From contig NZ_PUHY01000012.1 of NCBI RefSeq assembly GCF_002967765.1, forward strand, positions 1,281,867-1,345,866: a DNA stretch of 64,000 nucleotides. Direction: 5' to 3'. The translations under genes were made by a program, and so were the position numbers. Source of the stretch: Blastopirellula marina (GTDB lineage Bacteria > Planctomycetota > Planctomycetia > Pirellulales > Pirellulaceae). The notes below the pieces were generated by a model. The model was not told the DNA's origin, did no database searches, and was given only the letters and a program-made list of their open reading frames with translations. Below are positions 29,401 to 38,590 of the stretch, in pieces; positions within the stretch are counted from its first letter, which is position 1; every line of letters begins with the position of its first letter.

Positions 29401-30706
29401 AGGCGGTGATGGCAACACTGAAGAATCGCTCAAGCTATTAGATGACAATGAAGAGGCCATTGGGCAGAATCGGCAAGATCAAATTGTAAGAGCAACCATC
29501 TTTGCAATTCAGCCAGAGGAAGAAGCGCAGAAGTCTGCGATTAAGACATTGGAGGAAGTGGGGGGAAGTAGTCTAAGCTTGGAAGAGCAGTTTCTTTTGG
29601 GCAAGTTGTACGCGACACATGATCAAATCGCGAAAGCGACTCAATTGTTTAGTCAGCTTACAATTCGCTCTTCTGGCGATCCCAAGTACCTACGAGCCTA
29701 TATTGCCGCTCTTTTAAAGAATGGGGAAGTCAGCGAAGCAGGGGTTTGGGCAGATAGGTTGGCGCTGGACCTGCCTTCTCACATCACGACCGTTGATCTT
29801 CAATCCAAGGTCCTTTTCGCTAAGGGACGCTACGATGAGATTCCGCCCCTCCTGAATAAGTGGCTTAACGATGATGTCACTTCACAGGAGAGGGGTGTTG
29901 CCAGTCATAGTGTTCAATTGGAGTGGGCTGCATCTAAATTAGATGAGTTCGCAGATCAAATGGACAAAGATCATCTAAGTACCGCAAGTAAGTTTCGCTC
30001 GCAGGCTAATGATTTGCGTTTGGCACTAAAAGAGCCAGCGATGAAGCTGCAGCAAGCCACTTTATTGGTAGCACGCACACAGATTGAACCTGCTTTGACA
30101 ATGCTTCGCGAGATTGTTGGCAAGGTACCAGCTCAAGATTTTAGTAGAACATTTTCGTACATCGTTGGGCAAAATCCCAGCGTGACTATATTGGAAGAAA
30201 TGGATGAGATTTTGAAAGAGGCTCAAAAAGAGTACTCCGATGACATGGATGTTCTTAAAGTTGCGGGGGATGTCGCACTTCTAAGAGGGGAGTTCGAGAG
30301 GTCTCGCAAGGCTTATCAGCAGGTTTTGGCTGGAAGTCCAGAGGATGTGCACGCACTGAACAATTGTGCATTGGCAATGGCGTTTGAAGGTGGTAGCAAA
30401 GAAGCGGTGGTCCTGGCTAATAAGGCGGTTGCCGTTGGAGGAGAGGTGCCTCCTTTACTCGACACTCGGGGAGTTACCTATTTGGCCGTTGGTGATACCG
30501 CAAGTGCAATCCAGGACTTTAAGAAGGCGATCGCTTCCAGTCCACTACCGGAGTACTTTTTCCATTTAGCACTGGCCCAGAAACGGGCTGGAAAGTTTGC
30601 CGAAAGCAAGGCGTCGCTTACAGCGATCGATTTGCCTGAATTCGGTGACTTAACCTTGCACGAGAGTGAAAGAGCAGCATACGAAGAGTTGTTGTCCACC
30701 GATTGA
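26411..30706 (+). CDS. Giant TPR-repeat membrane protein of the exosortase locus
   Basis: 1431 aa. One N-terminal transmembrane helix (about residues 11-31) is followed by a body made almost wholly of TPR-like helical pairs, for example DALAHYRRYSLVSPTDVEAL and QAYLILTRALALEPNQDDL, and repeats to the C-terminus (SAIQDFKKAIASSPLPEYFF). Long TPR proteins are regular neighbours of exosortase and PEP-CTERM systems and are thought to scaffold export. It follows EpsI by 58 bases. Topology with the repeats outside the cytoplasm is inferred. Confidence 0.88.
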   Translation: MFSSVPRLNYRFIAWLLLGLAVVVAAAFGVHSWQMSRHKDSFLREARRVRDEGRIGDALAHYRRYSLVSPTDVEALSEFGYLLKDVGSYDQAYLILTRALALEPNQDDLRLVAAELAIRLRRFNDAVNLINSLIEKSPDDPVLQERLAICQSGKGDYREARQTLERAIKLDKKNRDYYLHLANLQFSALNSYIEAKKTLDRMVESDPKEPLTYVNRGHWILSVIASGVADKQENAANANIQTSRDYRIEQVQADVDKSLELAPGLIDVNLLAAELALTKSDLDEAAKFANYAKRIAPQEPYPVRLLIRVESLKGDLERAVELSKEAVQVWPKDFQIHWMLANLLIDLQNVEEASPVVDKLRSLSPSPALVALLEARILAVQGKWLESAKLVEANRALLINWPTIASRADFHLGRCYQQLARPDQELNAYRRALAADPTSRDLRLAVANALRDANKFDEAFEEYQVLVEFERSSAESGEGEGVPFEAVVNYFRLLIREESLKSNDQSFDNVGKVLDQLESREPEIEFLPILRAEWLISKGETEEAVELVHKARTESPNKFEYLSAEVMLACQQEDWSAADRMLADGKKEFSADERYWMLRGKYAMLRYGTDAGQYLKEISQSSELQDLEKYPAVVSYLASLAFWIQDSELTKELGQKVVKAEPDQLAIRLLLLEVAFREEDLEAIGPLLAEVEKIDGQHATWNYGEAVRLVLSAQVDDNKTPEDKRLLRAFAHLADAEKLRPGWSRPITFEAQILESQGQEDVALAKYEDAISLGERDPIVVQRTTALLFKRGRYGEVDRLLARLDDNGNKISADLLEAGREAAMQLGNLGRALQLAQDLAGKSGSSDDHVWLAQLLVMLQKPEQAEIELKKAIEISPNMPEPWLGMVSIYAKNGQRDLASQAIEDGSSKLDENKRDIFRGRSYEILGDGGKAEASYRTAIINNPDDVQARFSLVRYYLRTNRQADSIRELRLFLKEELTEDMRTWARRNLAIQLAKEGGDGNTEESLKLLDDNEEAIGQNRQDQIVRATIFAIQPEEEAQKSAIKTLEEVGGSSLSLEEQFLLGKLYATHDQIAKATQLFSQLTIRSSGDPKYLRAYIAALLKNGEVSEAGVWADRLALDLPSHITTVDLQSKVLFAKGRYDEIPPLLNKWLNDDVTSQERGVASHSVQLEWAASKLDEFADQMDKDHLSTASKFRSQANDLRLALKEPAMKLQQATLLVARTQIEPALTMLREIVGKVPAQDFSRTFSYIVGQNPSVTILEEMDEILKEAQKEYSDDMDVLKVAGDVALLRGEFERSRKAYQQVLAGSPEDVHALNNCALAMAFEGGSKEAVVLANKAVAVGGEVPPLLDTRGVTYLAVGDTASAIQDFKKAIASSPLPEYFFHLALAQKRAGKFAESKASLTAIDLPEFGDLTLHESERAAYEELLSTD

Positions 30707-30934
30707 AACCATGGTTATGGGGGATAATTTTGCGTTAAGGCGACTATGGTTTTTTTAGCGATGGTTCAGTTGACATAGCGATATAACCAGCATAGTTTGT
30801 CCAGTGCTAGGTCCAGCTATTTTTTTCGTTTCCAAGGCGGTGTTTAGTGTTCAGTCGACGGCGGTTTAACTCTCCTGACTGCGATGAAACACGGGCAGAT
30901 GCTCGGTAAGAACTCAAGCCCTAGGGGGATTGTT

Positions 30935-32515
30935 ATGGCCAGTGAAGGTTCAGTCGTACTTACTCAGGAACGCTTCTCCGATACGAGTTCGGTTCCGTTG
31001 GTAAATGAGAGGCATCTATATCGTGTCGAGGCTCAGGGTGTGCCCTTGGGATCGGACGTTGAAGAGCCGATGGCACGGCGTCTCGCAGACCTATCACTCA
31101 GGCAGTCATTGTTGTTTGGTTTCCCGCTCATGCTTGCCGATTTCGGCGTCATGTGGGCAACCATCTTTATGGTTACTCAGGTGCAATCGCTGTGGCTAAC
31201 GCTTCCATACACCGGTGTAGGCGCTACTGTGGCCTCATTGGCTGCGTCGCTATTGGTTCTGATTGCTCACGGTTCAGGTCTTTATCCTGCGATTGGAATG
31301 GCCTCGGTTGTCGAGTTTCGCAATCTTGTAAAAGCATCTGGAATCTCGGTGCTGGCGTGTTCTTCGATTGCATGTATTACAGTCACTCAGGGTGACTTCT
31401 TGTATTATGCTTCCCTCGGCATGATTTCACTTCCGATGCTCTTGTTTCTGCTTCCCTCTGCGAGGTTTATTGTTCGCTCTTTCATGACCCGATTTAGTTG
31501 GTGGGGAGCCCCAACGCTGATCTATACTCAGCCTGAACAAGCGCGATACCTTGTTGGACAGCTTCGGGGCATGGCGGAACGCGGCTTGAAGCCGGTTGGC
31601 ATTCTTGTCGCACCTGGTCAGTACTGGGATTCTGGCTGCAAAGATATCGGGTATCCCGTGTTTGATGTGCGTGATGCGATGACGTGCGCGATCGGATTGA
31701 AATCGACTTGGGTATTGATCAGCGAAGGTAGCGAAAGCGAGGCTTCGCTCGAGATTCCTGCGACGCTCGAATTGATTCCTAATCGAATCGTGCTGTCCCA
31801 GAAAAATCCCGTTGGACTTTGGGGGGAAAGGCAATGTATTGGGCTTAGCGGTGGTGTGCGACTTCAAAGTCGTTGTCCTGACACTTTTCGCTGCATGGTG
31901 AAGCGGGCATTTGATCTTTTTGTATCAGGTAGTGCCCTCGTTTTTCTTTCTCCCTTTCTTCTGGCAATTACACTTCTCATTCGGATTGGCTCTCCTGGGC
32001 CTGTGTTCTACGGCCAGACCCGCGTTGGACGGTTTGGCAAGAGTTTCACGGCATGGAAATTCCGAACTATGCGAGTTAATGCAGATCAGTATCTAGAGGA
32101 GTGTCTTCGCAACAACAAGGAATTGCGGGCCGAGTGGGACGCTACTCACAAGCTAAAGCGAGATCCGCGAGTGACTTGGGTTGGACGTTTCCTCCGCAAG
32201 ACGAGCTTGGACGAACTACCGCAGTTGTGGAATATCCTTATAGGTCAGATGAGTGTTGTCGGGCCTCGACCTATCGTCGATTCCGAAACGTATGATCGCA
32301 GTTACATTGTTGATTTCCCTAATGCTTTTGCGGCCTATAAGACCGTTCGACCGGGTTTGACCGGTATGTGGCAAATCAGCTGTCGTAATCGTGGAACCTA
32401 TGAGATGCGAATCTACTGGGACGTTTACTACATACAGAACTGGTCATTATGGCTTGATCTGTACATCACGTTAAGAACGGTCCGAACGGTGTTCCTGCGA
32501 GAAGGGGCATATTAG
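30935..32515 (+). CDS. Initiating polyprenyl-phosphate sugar-1-phosphate transferase (WbaP/WcaJ-like)
   Basis: 526 aa from ATG 30935. A longer frame begins at 30884, but the shorter start has a G-rich ribosome site (GGGGGA) six bases away. Four N-terminal transmembrane helices are followed by a middle domain and a fifth membrane segment. The C-terminal bacterial sugar transferase domain is clear: [36 protein letters not shown] and MSVVGPRP. It places the first sugar phosphate on undecaprenyl phosphate and so starts the repeat unit. The next gene overlaps it by one base. Confidence 0.93.
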   Translation: MASEGSVVLTQERFSDTSSVPLVNERHLYRVEAQGVPLGSDVEEPMARRLADLSLRQSLLFGFPLMLADFGVMWATIFMVTQVQSLWLTLPYTGVGATVASLAASLLVLIAHGSGLYPAIGMASVVEFRNLVKASGISVLACSSIACITVTQGDFLYYASLGMISLPMLLFLLPSARFIVRSFMTRFSWWGAPTLIYTQPEQARYLVGQLRGMAERGLKPVGILVAPGQYWDSGCKDIGYPVFDVRDAMTCAIGLKSTWVLISEGSESEASLEIPATLELIPNRIVLSQKNPVGLWGERQCIGLSGGVRLQSRCPDTFRCMVKRAFDLFVSGSALVFLSPFLLAITLLIRIGSPGPVFYGQTRVGRFGKSFTAWKFRTMRVNADQYLEECLRNNKELRAEWDATHKLKRDPRVTWVGRFLRKTSLDELPQLWNILIGQMSVVGPRPIVDSETYDRSYIVDFPNAFAAYKTVRPGLTGMWQISCRNRGTYEMRIYWDVYYIQNWSLWLDLYITLRTVRTVFLREGAY

Positions 32516-33057
32516 TGGCTGGCTTGTGTCTCGTTGCGACATCGCTTCCTGGCACGAAGATAGTAGTAGCGTTCATCGTGCTGTCGTTAACGATGGCCCA
32601 CTTGGTCTATCGCCTAAACCGATTGCGACGTACTCCTGCCTTTCCGGCACTAGTGCTCTGTGCCGTGGTTATGTTTTCCATGTTGGTTGCGCTTGCATTG
32701 GCGCAAGTCTATTCCAATTCATGGCGGCAAATAGCGCGAGAGTATGGCGTGTATGAAGCTAGAAGGCCGGCTCAACGGATGGCCACGGCGGCAGTGGTCG
32801 GTGTAGTTCCGTTATTGGGTGTATTGGGGGGGCTTTGGGCAAGTGGATGGCGTTTTCCTGCCGCTACAGCTATGGCGGTCACATTTCTGTTGCTTGCTTT
32901 TGCCATCGTGAAGGTGATTTCTTACCACCCAATTGACGCAATTTTACAGGTCGAAGCGATTCACGGCGTTACTCTTTTTGGGGTGGTTTTTGCAGTTGGG
33001 ATCTTTGCGCTAAATATATGTCTATTTCAATGTATTGAAGACGACTTAGGTGCCTAG
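32515..33057 (+). CDS. Small multi-pass membrane protein of unknown function
   Basis: 180 aa from GTG 32515, overlapping the stop of the transferase gene by one base (TAGTG), so translation is coupled. Four or five hydrophobic helices are seen, near residues 10-30, 42-62, 90-112, 113-135 and 150-172. There are no recognised motifs. Position between the initiating transferase and the PssD-like gene suggests a role in assembly or as a membrane partner of the glycosyltransferase. The function is not known. Confidence 0.7.
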   Translation: MAGLCLVATSLPGTKIVVAFIVLSLTMAHLVYRLNRLRRTPAFPALVLCAVVMFSMLVALALAQVYSNSWRQIAREYGVYEARRPAQRMATAAVVGVVPLLGVLGGLWASGWRFPAATAMAVTFLLLAFAIVKVISYHPIDAILQVEAIHGVTLFGVVFAVGIFALNICLFQCIEDDLGA

Positions 33058-33125
33058 TTTCTTCCTTGTTGGTTGTTTGGACGTGATTAGAATCAAGGTT
33101 TCCCTTGGTGTCAGTGGTGCGAAGA

Positions 33126-33587
33126 ATGAACGCAAGCAGTAAAAAAACGCGAGTTATAGCGATATCATCGCGTGGTGGTCATTGGATCGAACTTCTTCGC
33201 TTGAGAGAAGCATTCTCGGATCAAGACGTGACATTCGTGACGACCGTGCCCGAATATCGAACGATGGTCGATGGATTTAAGTTCCGTGTCGTGACTGAGG
33301 CTAGTCGGGATACGAAATTCCGAATGGTCTTAATGTCTCTGCAAGTCTTGTGGATATTACTTCGAGTCCGACCCTCAGTAATCGTAACGACAGGGGCAGC
33401 CCCAGGATTCATGGCCATTTGGCTGGGGCGTAGGCTTGGAATCCGAACGCTGTGGGTTGACAGTATCGCCAATGCTGAGGAGTTGTCGATGTCCGGGCAA
33501 CTTGCTGTAAAGCACGCCGATAAGATTCTTACCCAGTGGGAACATCTTTCATCGGATCGAATTGAGTATCACGGAGCAATAGTGTGA
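33126..33587 (+). CDS. Alg14/PssD-like glycosyltransferase subunit
   Basis: 153 aa from ATG 33126; TTG and GTG codons at 33105-33119 are alternative starts. The N-terminal SSRGGHWIELLRL matches the SxGGHxxEL opening of Alg14-like subunits. A hydrophobic membrane-contact segment (LMSLQVLWILL) and VIVTTGAAPGFMAIWL follow. Alg14-type subunits recruit the catalytic Alg13-like partner to the membrane. That partner is the next gene, which overlaps this one by four bases (GTGA), so the two should be made as a pair. Confidence 0.9.
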   Translation: MNASSKKTRVIAISSRGGHWIELLRLREAFSDQDVTFVTTVPEYRTMVDGFKFRVVTEASRDTKFRMVLMSLQVLWILLRVRPSVIVTTGAAPGFMAIWLGRRLGIRTLWVDSIANAEELSMSGQLAVKHADKILTQWEHLSSDRIEYHGAIV

Positions 33588-34081
33588 TTTTCGTAACTGT
33601 TGGGAATATGGACCCGTTTGATCGCCTCATCAAGGCAATGGATGAATGGGTTGGTAAGCAGGATGCCTCGATTGAGATTCTGGCGCAAATTGGCACCGGG
33701 AGTTATCGACCGAAGAATCTTGAGTTCGTTCCCTTTCTTAAGCCCGATCAATATCGTGACGCATTCGAACGCGCCGATTTTGTTGTATCGCACGCCGGTA
33801 CCGGTTCTATCATAACGGCTTTGGAACGTGACAAGCCGATGGTAATCATGCCAAAGTTGGCAAGCTTGGGTGAGCAGCGGAATGAGCATCAGTTGGCGAC
33901 GGCGAATCGATTCAAGCCCTCAACACTGATTCAAGTTGCATACGATGTCGATGAACTCAATGCTATTTTGGACAGAGTTGCGTTAAGCGATGAAAGGAAG
34001 GTGTTTCAACCGCAGATTTGGCCGCCTGATCAAAGCTTAATTTCTTTTGTCCGCGACTTCATTCGCCCCGTTCCCGGGTAA
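33584..34081 (+). CDS. Alg13/PssE-like glycosyltransferase catalytic subunit
   Basis: 165 aa from GTG 33584. It corresponds to the C-terminal half of GT28/GT-B enzymes: IFVTVGNMDPFDRLI at the start and HAGTGSIITALERDKPMVIMP as nucleotide-sugar binding region. With the preceding gene it forms a split glycosyltransferase of the PssD/PssE kind. The donor and acceptor are unknown, but it should act early on the lipid-linked repeat unit. Confidence 0.9.
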   Translation: MIFVTVGNMDPFDRLIKAMDEWVGKQDASIEILAQIGTGSYRPKNLEFVPFLKPDQYRDAFERADFVVSHAGTGSIITALERDKPMVIMPKLASLGEQRNEHQLATANRFKPSTLIQVAYDVDELNAILDRVALSDERKVFQPQIWPPDQSLISFVRDFIRPVPG

Positions 34082-34239
34082 TCACGGGTGTTTTTCTGCA
34101 CCTCAAGGTTTTACGGTCAAGTCTTGAGCTGTTTTCGAAAATCGGTTGCTTGGATTTGAACCTTCTAAGGTTAAACTGAGACTTGTTATTTTCAGCTATT
34201 CTGCCCTGAAGGCGTATGATTTTTCCCTGATGCGTTTCA

Positions 34240-35841
34240 GTGTCAGCTGCAAAAGCATATCGCTACGGGGTCTTTTGTTTCTTAGGTGGGGCTAGGTTCT
34301 TGTCGCAATCTGCATCAATCGAGAATACCCAGCCTGAACTAACTACCACCGAGCCCACAGGTGAAATTGATTCGGCGCACCGTTCCATAGAGGATCGGCT
34401 CTTCGATACATCGAGAGCTGATAAAGATCTGGGGCGTAGGGCAGTTCGCGGCGGCGCGATAACGATTACGACTCAAGGCTTTCGGTTTCTCTTGCGAACA
34501 GGTTCAACTGCGGTCTTGGCGCGAATGCTAACACCGGAAGACTTTGGTTTAATCGCGATGGTTACAGTTGTTGTTGGTTTCACCGAGATCCTAAACAATG
34601 CTGGACTTTCGGCTGCTACCGTTCAACGCAAGGAAATCACACGTGCCCAGATTAGCACGCTATTCTGGGCGAATATTGTAATTAGCACTACGGTGATGTT
34701 ACTGGTTGCCGCATCTGCGCCGATGCTAAGTTGGTTCTACAATGAGCCGAGGTTGGTGGGGGTCACGCTTGCTCTTTCAGCATCAATCATTTTTGGTGGC
34801 GTTGGGATTCAGCACCAAGCTCTCTTGCGGCGATCAATGCAGTTCGGACGCTTAGCCGTAGTTGAAGTAGGTGGAATTTTTGCTGGTGTTGTTGTTGCCA
34901 TCGTCATGGCATCCTTGGGATTTGGGTATTGGTCCTTGGTGGGTATGACAATAGCTACTTCATTCATGACCGCAATACTTAGCTTTGCCATGACTGGCTG
35001 GACGCCAGGGAAGCCGACTCGCGACAGTGGGGCACTTGAGATGCTTAAGTTCGGGGTCGGGGTTTCATCTTTTACTATCGTCAATTATTTCTCTAGGAAT
35101 TGCGATAATTTTCTCATCGGTTGGCGATGGGGGGCTGGAGCCCTTGGGGTCTATTCCAAGGCATACGGCTTGCTCTTGTTGCCTACCGCACAGATTAGCC
35201 GACCTGCGATGGCGGCTTTCCTGCCGATGCTTTGCCGCTTACAAGATAAGCCTGAGCAATTTCGCACGGTCTTTCAGCAGGTCATTAGAGCGTTGTCTTT
35301 TTTGACGATGCCAGGAATGGCGGCGTTGGTGATTGCTGCAGATGCCGCAGTATTCGTTTTTTTGGGACCGCAATGGGACGCAGCTGTTCCGGTATTTCAG
35401 ATCCTGGGATTGGCTGCAATTTTTGAATGCGTCTTCAGTGCTTTAGGACAGCCAATGATTGCCTGTGGAAAGGCAAGTGCCCTCTATAGAATGGGGCTCA
35501 TTGGGGCCGTCCCTACAATTGGAGCGTTCTTTATCGGTCTGCCTTATGGTCCAGAAGGGGTGGCGGCGGGCTACACATTGAGTAACACATTAGTGGTTTG
35601 TCCGCTGCTGTTTCTTTTTGTTGCAGGTCAAACGCCGATAAAAGTATTCGATTTCTATAGAGCGATTTCTCCACCATTTTTGTTAGCTGTTTTGGTTGCT
35701 GGTATCGTGTATGGGGTTCGATATCTATTTGATATTCAGTCGCCGATCCTCGTTTTGCTAGTTGCCGGTATCTGTGTGACTCCGAGCACGATATTGAGTA
35801 TCCAGCTCTTTCGACAGATTCGGAATCTTCAGCATGACTAG
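34240..35841 (+). CDS. Wzx-type lipid-linked oligosaccharide flippase (MOP superfamily)
   Basis: 533 aa from GTG 34240; a TTG at 34300 is an alternative start. The first 60-70 residues are polar. About 12-14 transmembrane helices follow, opening with GRRAVRGGAITITTQGFRF, which matches WzxC-type flippases. It moves the undecaprenyl-linked repeat unit from the cytoplasmic to the outer face. It sits between the glycosyltransferase pair and the pyruvyl transferase gene. Confidence 0.92.
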   Translation: MSAAKAYRYGVFCFLGGARFLSQSASIENTQPELTTTEPTGEIDSAHRSIEDRLFDTSRADKDLGRRAVRGGAITITTQGFRFLLRTGSTAVLARMLTPEDFGLIAMVTVVVGFTEILNNAGLSAATVQRKEITRAQISTLFWANIVISTTVMLLVAASAPMLSWFYNEPRLVGVTLALSASIIFGGVGIQHQALLRRSMQFGRLAVVEVGGIFAGVVVAIVMASLGFGYWSLVGMTIATSFMTAILSFAMTGWTPGKPTRDSGALEMLKFGVGVSSFTIVNYFSRNCDNFLIGWRWGAGALGVYSKAYGLLLLPTAQISRPAMAAFLPMLCRLQDKPEQFRTVFQQVIRALSFLTMPGMAALVIAADAAVFVFLGPQWDAAVPVFQILGLAAIFECVFSALGQPMIACGKASALYRMGLIGAVPTIGAFFIGLPYGPEGVAAGYTLSNTLVVCPLLFLFVAGQTPIKVFDFYRAISPPFLLAVLVAGIVYGVRYLFDIQSPILVLLVAGICVTPSTILSIQLFRQIRNLQHD

Positions 35842-35997
35842 TGCAGGTCATTGAGGACTGTTTTTCGTTACAGAAGTAATACTGTGAATTCTCAGTGAGA
35901 GTCGAATCTGCTTCATTGTTTGTCAGAAGAGTTCAAGTAGGTTGGATCTTTGACGGGTTCGACGGCATGTTACTGAATTAGGTCGTTAAGGAATTAA

Positions 35998-37296
35998 ATG
36001 AGCGTAGTTGCCCCCGCAAAGATTAGTGTAGGTTTGCTTGGAGCGGCGCCCGATACTGGTAACCGTGGTGTGTCCGCGCTCGGCCTTTCTTTATGTAGCG
36101 GCCTGTCGGCAGTTTCGCCTGACTTTGCCGTTACCGTTTTCGACTTTGGTCGTGAAATCAAAGAGACGTATGCCGAACAGTTGGGTGGCGATGTAACCGT
36201 TGATCGTTTGCCTTGCTATCGAACGAAGCGATTCTTTAGCCCTGCTAGTCACGCTCAGATCGCCCTGGCAACCAAACTCGGAATGGGCGGCTTCCAACCA
36301 ACCATAAAGAAGATCCGTAAAATGCGGGCCTTGCTTGACGTTTCAGGCGGAGACAGCTTTTCTGACATATATGGCCAATTTCGTTTTGACAGCATCGTCG
36401 GAGATAAGATGCTCGCGATTTCGCAGGGAAGGCCTCTTATTCTTCTTCCGCAAACCTATGGGCCATTCCTGACGGAAAAGAATCGTGAAACAGCTAGTCG
36501 CGTGGTCCGTGAAGCAAAAGCCGTTTGGGCTCGTGATGAACGAAGCTTATCGATTGTCCGTGACCTTTTGGGGGATCACTTCGATCCCGAGCGACACAAG
36601 TCAACCGTCGATATGGCATTCGGCCTTCCCGTCGTGCAGCCAGAAGAATCGATCGCCAAAGGTATCCAAGATTTTGCTTCCGCTGCAGATGTATTGGTCG
36701 GATTAAATGTCAGCGGCTTGCTGTATCAATCTCCTACCGGTGGCGTTGAAGACTTCAAGTTTCTAAGTAGCTATCGAGAGGTCATCGAAAGTTTGTTTCG
36801 GGAGTTGCTCGCACAGCCCGGCGTTCGCATATTGTTAGTCGGGCACGTAGGGCCAAATCAATTTTCGGAGGAGTCGGCAGGTTCTGAGTCCGATACTTCG
36901 GCGATGCGTTCACTGTTAGAAACAGTAAAGGTTGACGATCCTGATCGTGCTTACCTGGTGCCTCACTATCTAAATGCCTTGCAGTTGAAATGGGCAATTG
37001 GCCAGTGCGATTGGTTTTGTGGGACGCGGATGCATTCTTGTATTGCCGGGTTATCACAAGGAGTGCCGACCGGAGCAATTGCTTACAGCGACAAAACGAT
37101 TGGCGTCTTCGAGACCGCCTCGGTAGGTGAAAGTGTGATCGATCCGCGCGTAGACGATGCTGAAACCGTAGTGCGAAAGTTGATTGAGAGTTTCCATCAG
37201 CGTGACACGACGCGGGAGACATTGCGTCAGTGGTTGCCGGTTGTCAAAGGCCGGTTGAAGGACTTCTTTGAAACACTTAAGACGCAAATTGGCTAA
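35998..37296 (+). CDS. Polysaccharide pyruvyl transferase family protein
   Basis: 432 aa. The N-terminus GLLGAAPDTGNRGVSALG matches the opening of the family, with the NxGxxAL-like pattern. The C-terminal signature FCGTRMHSCIAGLSQGVP and an Asp/Lys segment near AIAYSDKTIGVFE are clear. Members move pyruvate from PEP to a sugar to form a ketal, giving negative charge. The FrhB-like gene begins two bases after its stop, a common pair in polysaccharide loci. Confidence 0.93.
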   Translation: MSVVAPAKISVGLLGAAPDTGNRGVSALGLSLCSGLSAVSPDFAVTVFDFGREIKETYAEQLGGDVTVDRLPCYRTKRFFSPASHAQIALATKLGMGGFQPTIKKIRKMRALLDVSGGDSFSDIYGQFRFDSIVGDKMLAISQGRPLILLPQTYGPFLTEKNRETASRVVREAKAVWARDERSLSIVRDLLGDHFDPERHKSTVDMAFGLPVVQPEESIAKGIQDFASAADVLVGLNVSGLLYQSPTGGVEDFKFLSSYREVIESLFRELLAQPGVRILLVGHVGPNQFSEESAGSESDTSAMRSLLETVKVDDPDRAYLVPHYLNALQLKWAIGQCDWFCGTRMHSCIAGLSQGVPTGAIAYSDKTIGVFETASVGESVIDPRVDDAETVVRKLIESFHQRDTTRETLRQWLPVVKGRLKDFFETLKTQIG

Positions 37297-37298
37297 CT

Positions 37299-38555
37299 AT
37301 GAAGACCATCACACAAATAGCTGAAAACCATTTGTGCTGCGGATGTGGCGTTTGCAGCTACTTAGACCCAGTTCAGATTCAAATGGTGGATGACTTGGAC
37401 CAGGGGCGTCGTCCAGTTGTCCGTGGAAAGGCCAATCCCACGGAAGCCCATCTCGAAGCGGTTGCGGCATGCCCAGGGCAGGCCCTCGCTCACGAAACTC
37501 CAAGAGAAAACGATTTCATAAAAGAACTGCTTCCAGATTGGGGCCCAGTTCTGGAGTTGTGGGAAGGGCACGCAAGTGACTCGCAGATTCGCTTTGCGGG
37601 TAGCTCTGGTGGTGTAGCTACCGCGTTGGCAACGGTTGCCGTCGAGCAGATGAATTACTCTGGCGTATTACACATTGCCGCTCGCAAAGATCGCCCTTTG
37701 TTTAACGAAACGGTTTTCAGTACTAATGGGCAAGAGATGTTGGAGCGAACGGGAAGTCGGTATGCTCCGGCAAGTCCCTGTGACAAGCTTCATTTGATCG
37801 AAGAGGCCGAAGCCCCTTGTGTTTTCATTGGCAAGCCGTGTGATGTTGCGGCGACCTATCAAGCAAGAAGGGTTCGACCCAAACTCGATCAGAATCTTGG
37901 TCTAACGATCGGTATCTTTTGCGCCGGTACGCCAACAACTCGTGGCACCATGGAGACGATGAAGTCGATGGGGATCGATGATCCAGCATCAGTGACTTCG
38001 GTTCGTTATCGAGGCAACGGTTGGCCAGGCAATTTTACTGTTGAGTACCAAGGCGAGAGGGGACCGGAAGTTAAAGAATTGACCTACCAGGAGAGTTGGG
38101 GCAATACTTTGCAACGGCACCGCCAATGGCGATGTTATGTTTGCCCTGATCACACTGGAGAGTTTGCTGATATTGCGGTCGGCGATCCTTGGCACAAGCC
38201 TCCTACTGGTGATACTCCGGGGCGAAGTTTGGTTGTTGTCCGTACCGAACGCGGTCGCGTATTTCTGCAAGAGGCAATCAGGTCAGGCGTAGTTAACCTG
38301 GAAAAAGCTGAGCCGAACGTGTTGGAACTGGCTCAGCCGAACCTGCGAGACGGACGCAAGATTCTCTGGCCTCGTCTTGCTACGTCAAGAATTATGTTCG
38401 CTGCTTCTCCAAGGTTTTCGGGGTTCAACCTGTTCAACAATTGGTGGAAGAATACGACTATTCGAGAGAAGTTTCATTCCATTGCATCAACAGCAAAGCG
38501 AGTTGTTACGAAGCGTCTCTACCGAACGAGATCAGTAACGCCAACAGATACCTAA
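37299..38555 (+). CDS. F420 hydrogenase/dehydrogenase beta-subunit-like iron-sulfur protein
   Basis: 418 aa. A Cys cluster, CCGCGVC, lies near residues 13-19, with further Cys pairs later (CYVCPDH and CDKLH). The FrhB domains (SSGGVATALA, VFIGKPCDVAA, DIAVGDPWH) are readable. The classic family reduces F420, but polysaccharide-locus members next to pyruvyl transferases have no settled reaction. Two bases from the transferase gene, so they are surely co-transcribed. Confidence 0.88.
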   Translation: MKTITQIAENHLCCGCGVCSYLDPVQIQMVDDLDQGRRPVVRGKANPTEAHLEAVAACPGQALAHETPRENDFIKELLPDWGPVLELWEGHASDSQIRFAGSSGGVATALATVAVEQMNYSGVLHIAARKDRPLFNETVFSTNGQEMLERTGSRYAPASPCDKLHLIEEAEAPCVFIGKPCDVAATYQARRVRPKLDQNLGLTIGIFCAGTPTTRGTMETMKSMGIDDPASVTSVRYRGNGWPGNFTVEYQGERGPEVKELTYQESWGNTLQRHRQWRCYVCPDHTGEFADIAVGDPWHKPPTGDTPGRSLVVVRTERGRVFLQEAIRSGVVNLEKAEPNVLELAQPNLRDGRKILWPRLATSRIMFAASPRFSGFNLFNNWWKNTTIREKFHSIASTAKRVVTKRLYRTRSVTPTDT

Positions 38556-38590
38556 ACACATTTAGTCGATGTGAGGGAAAAGAAGGTTAA

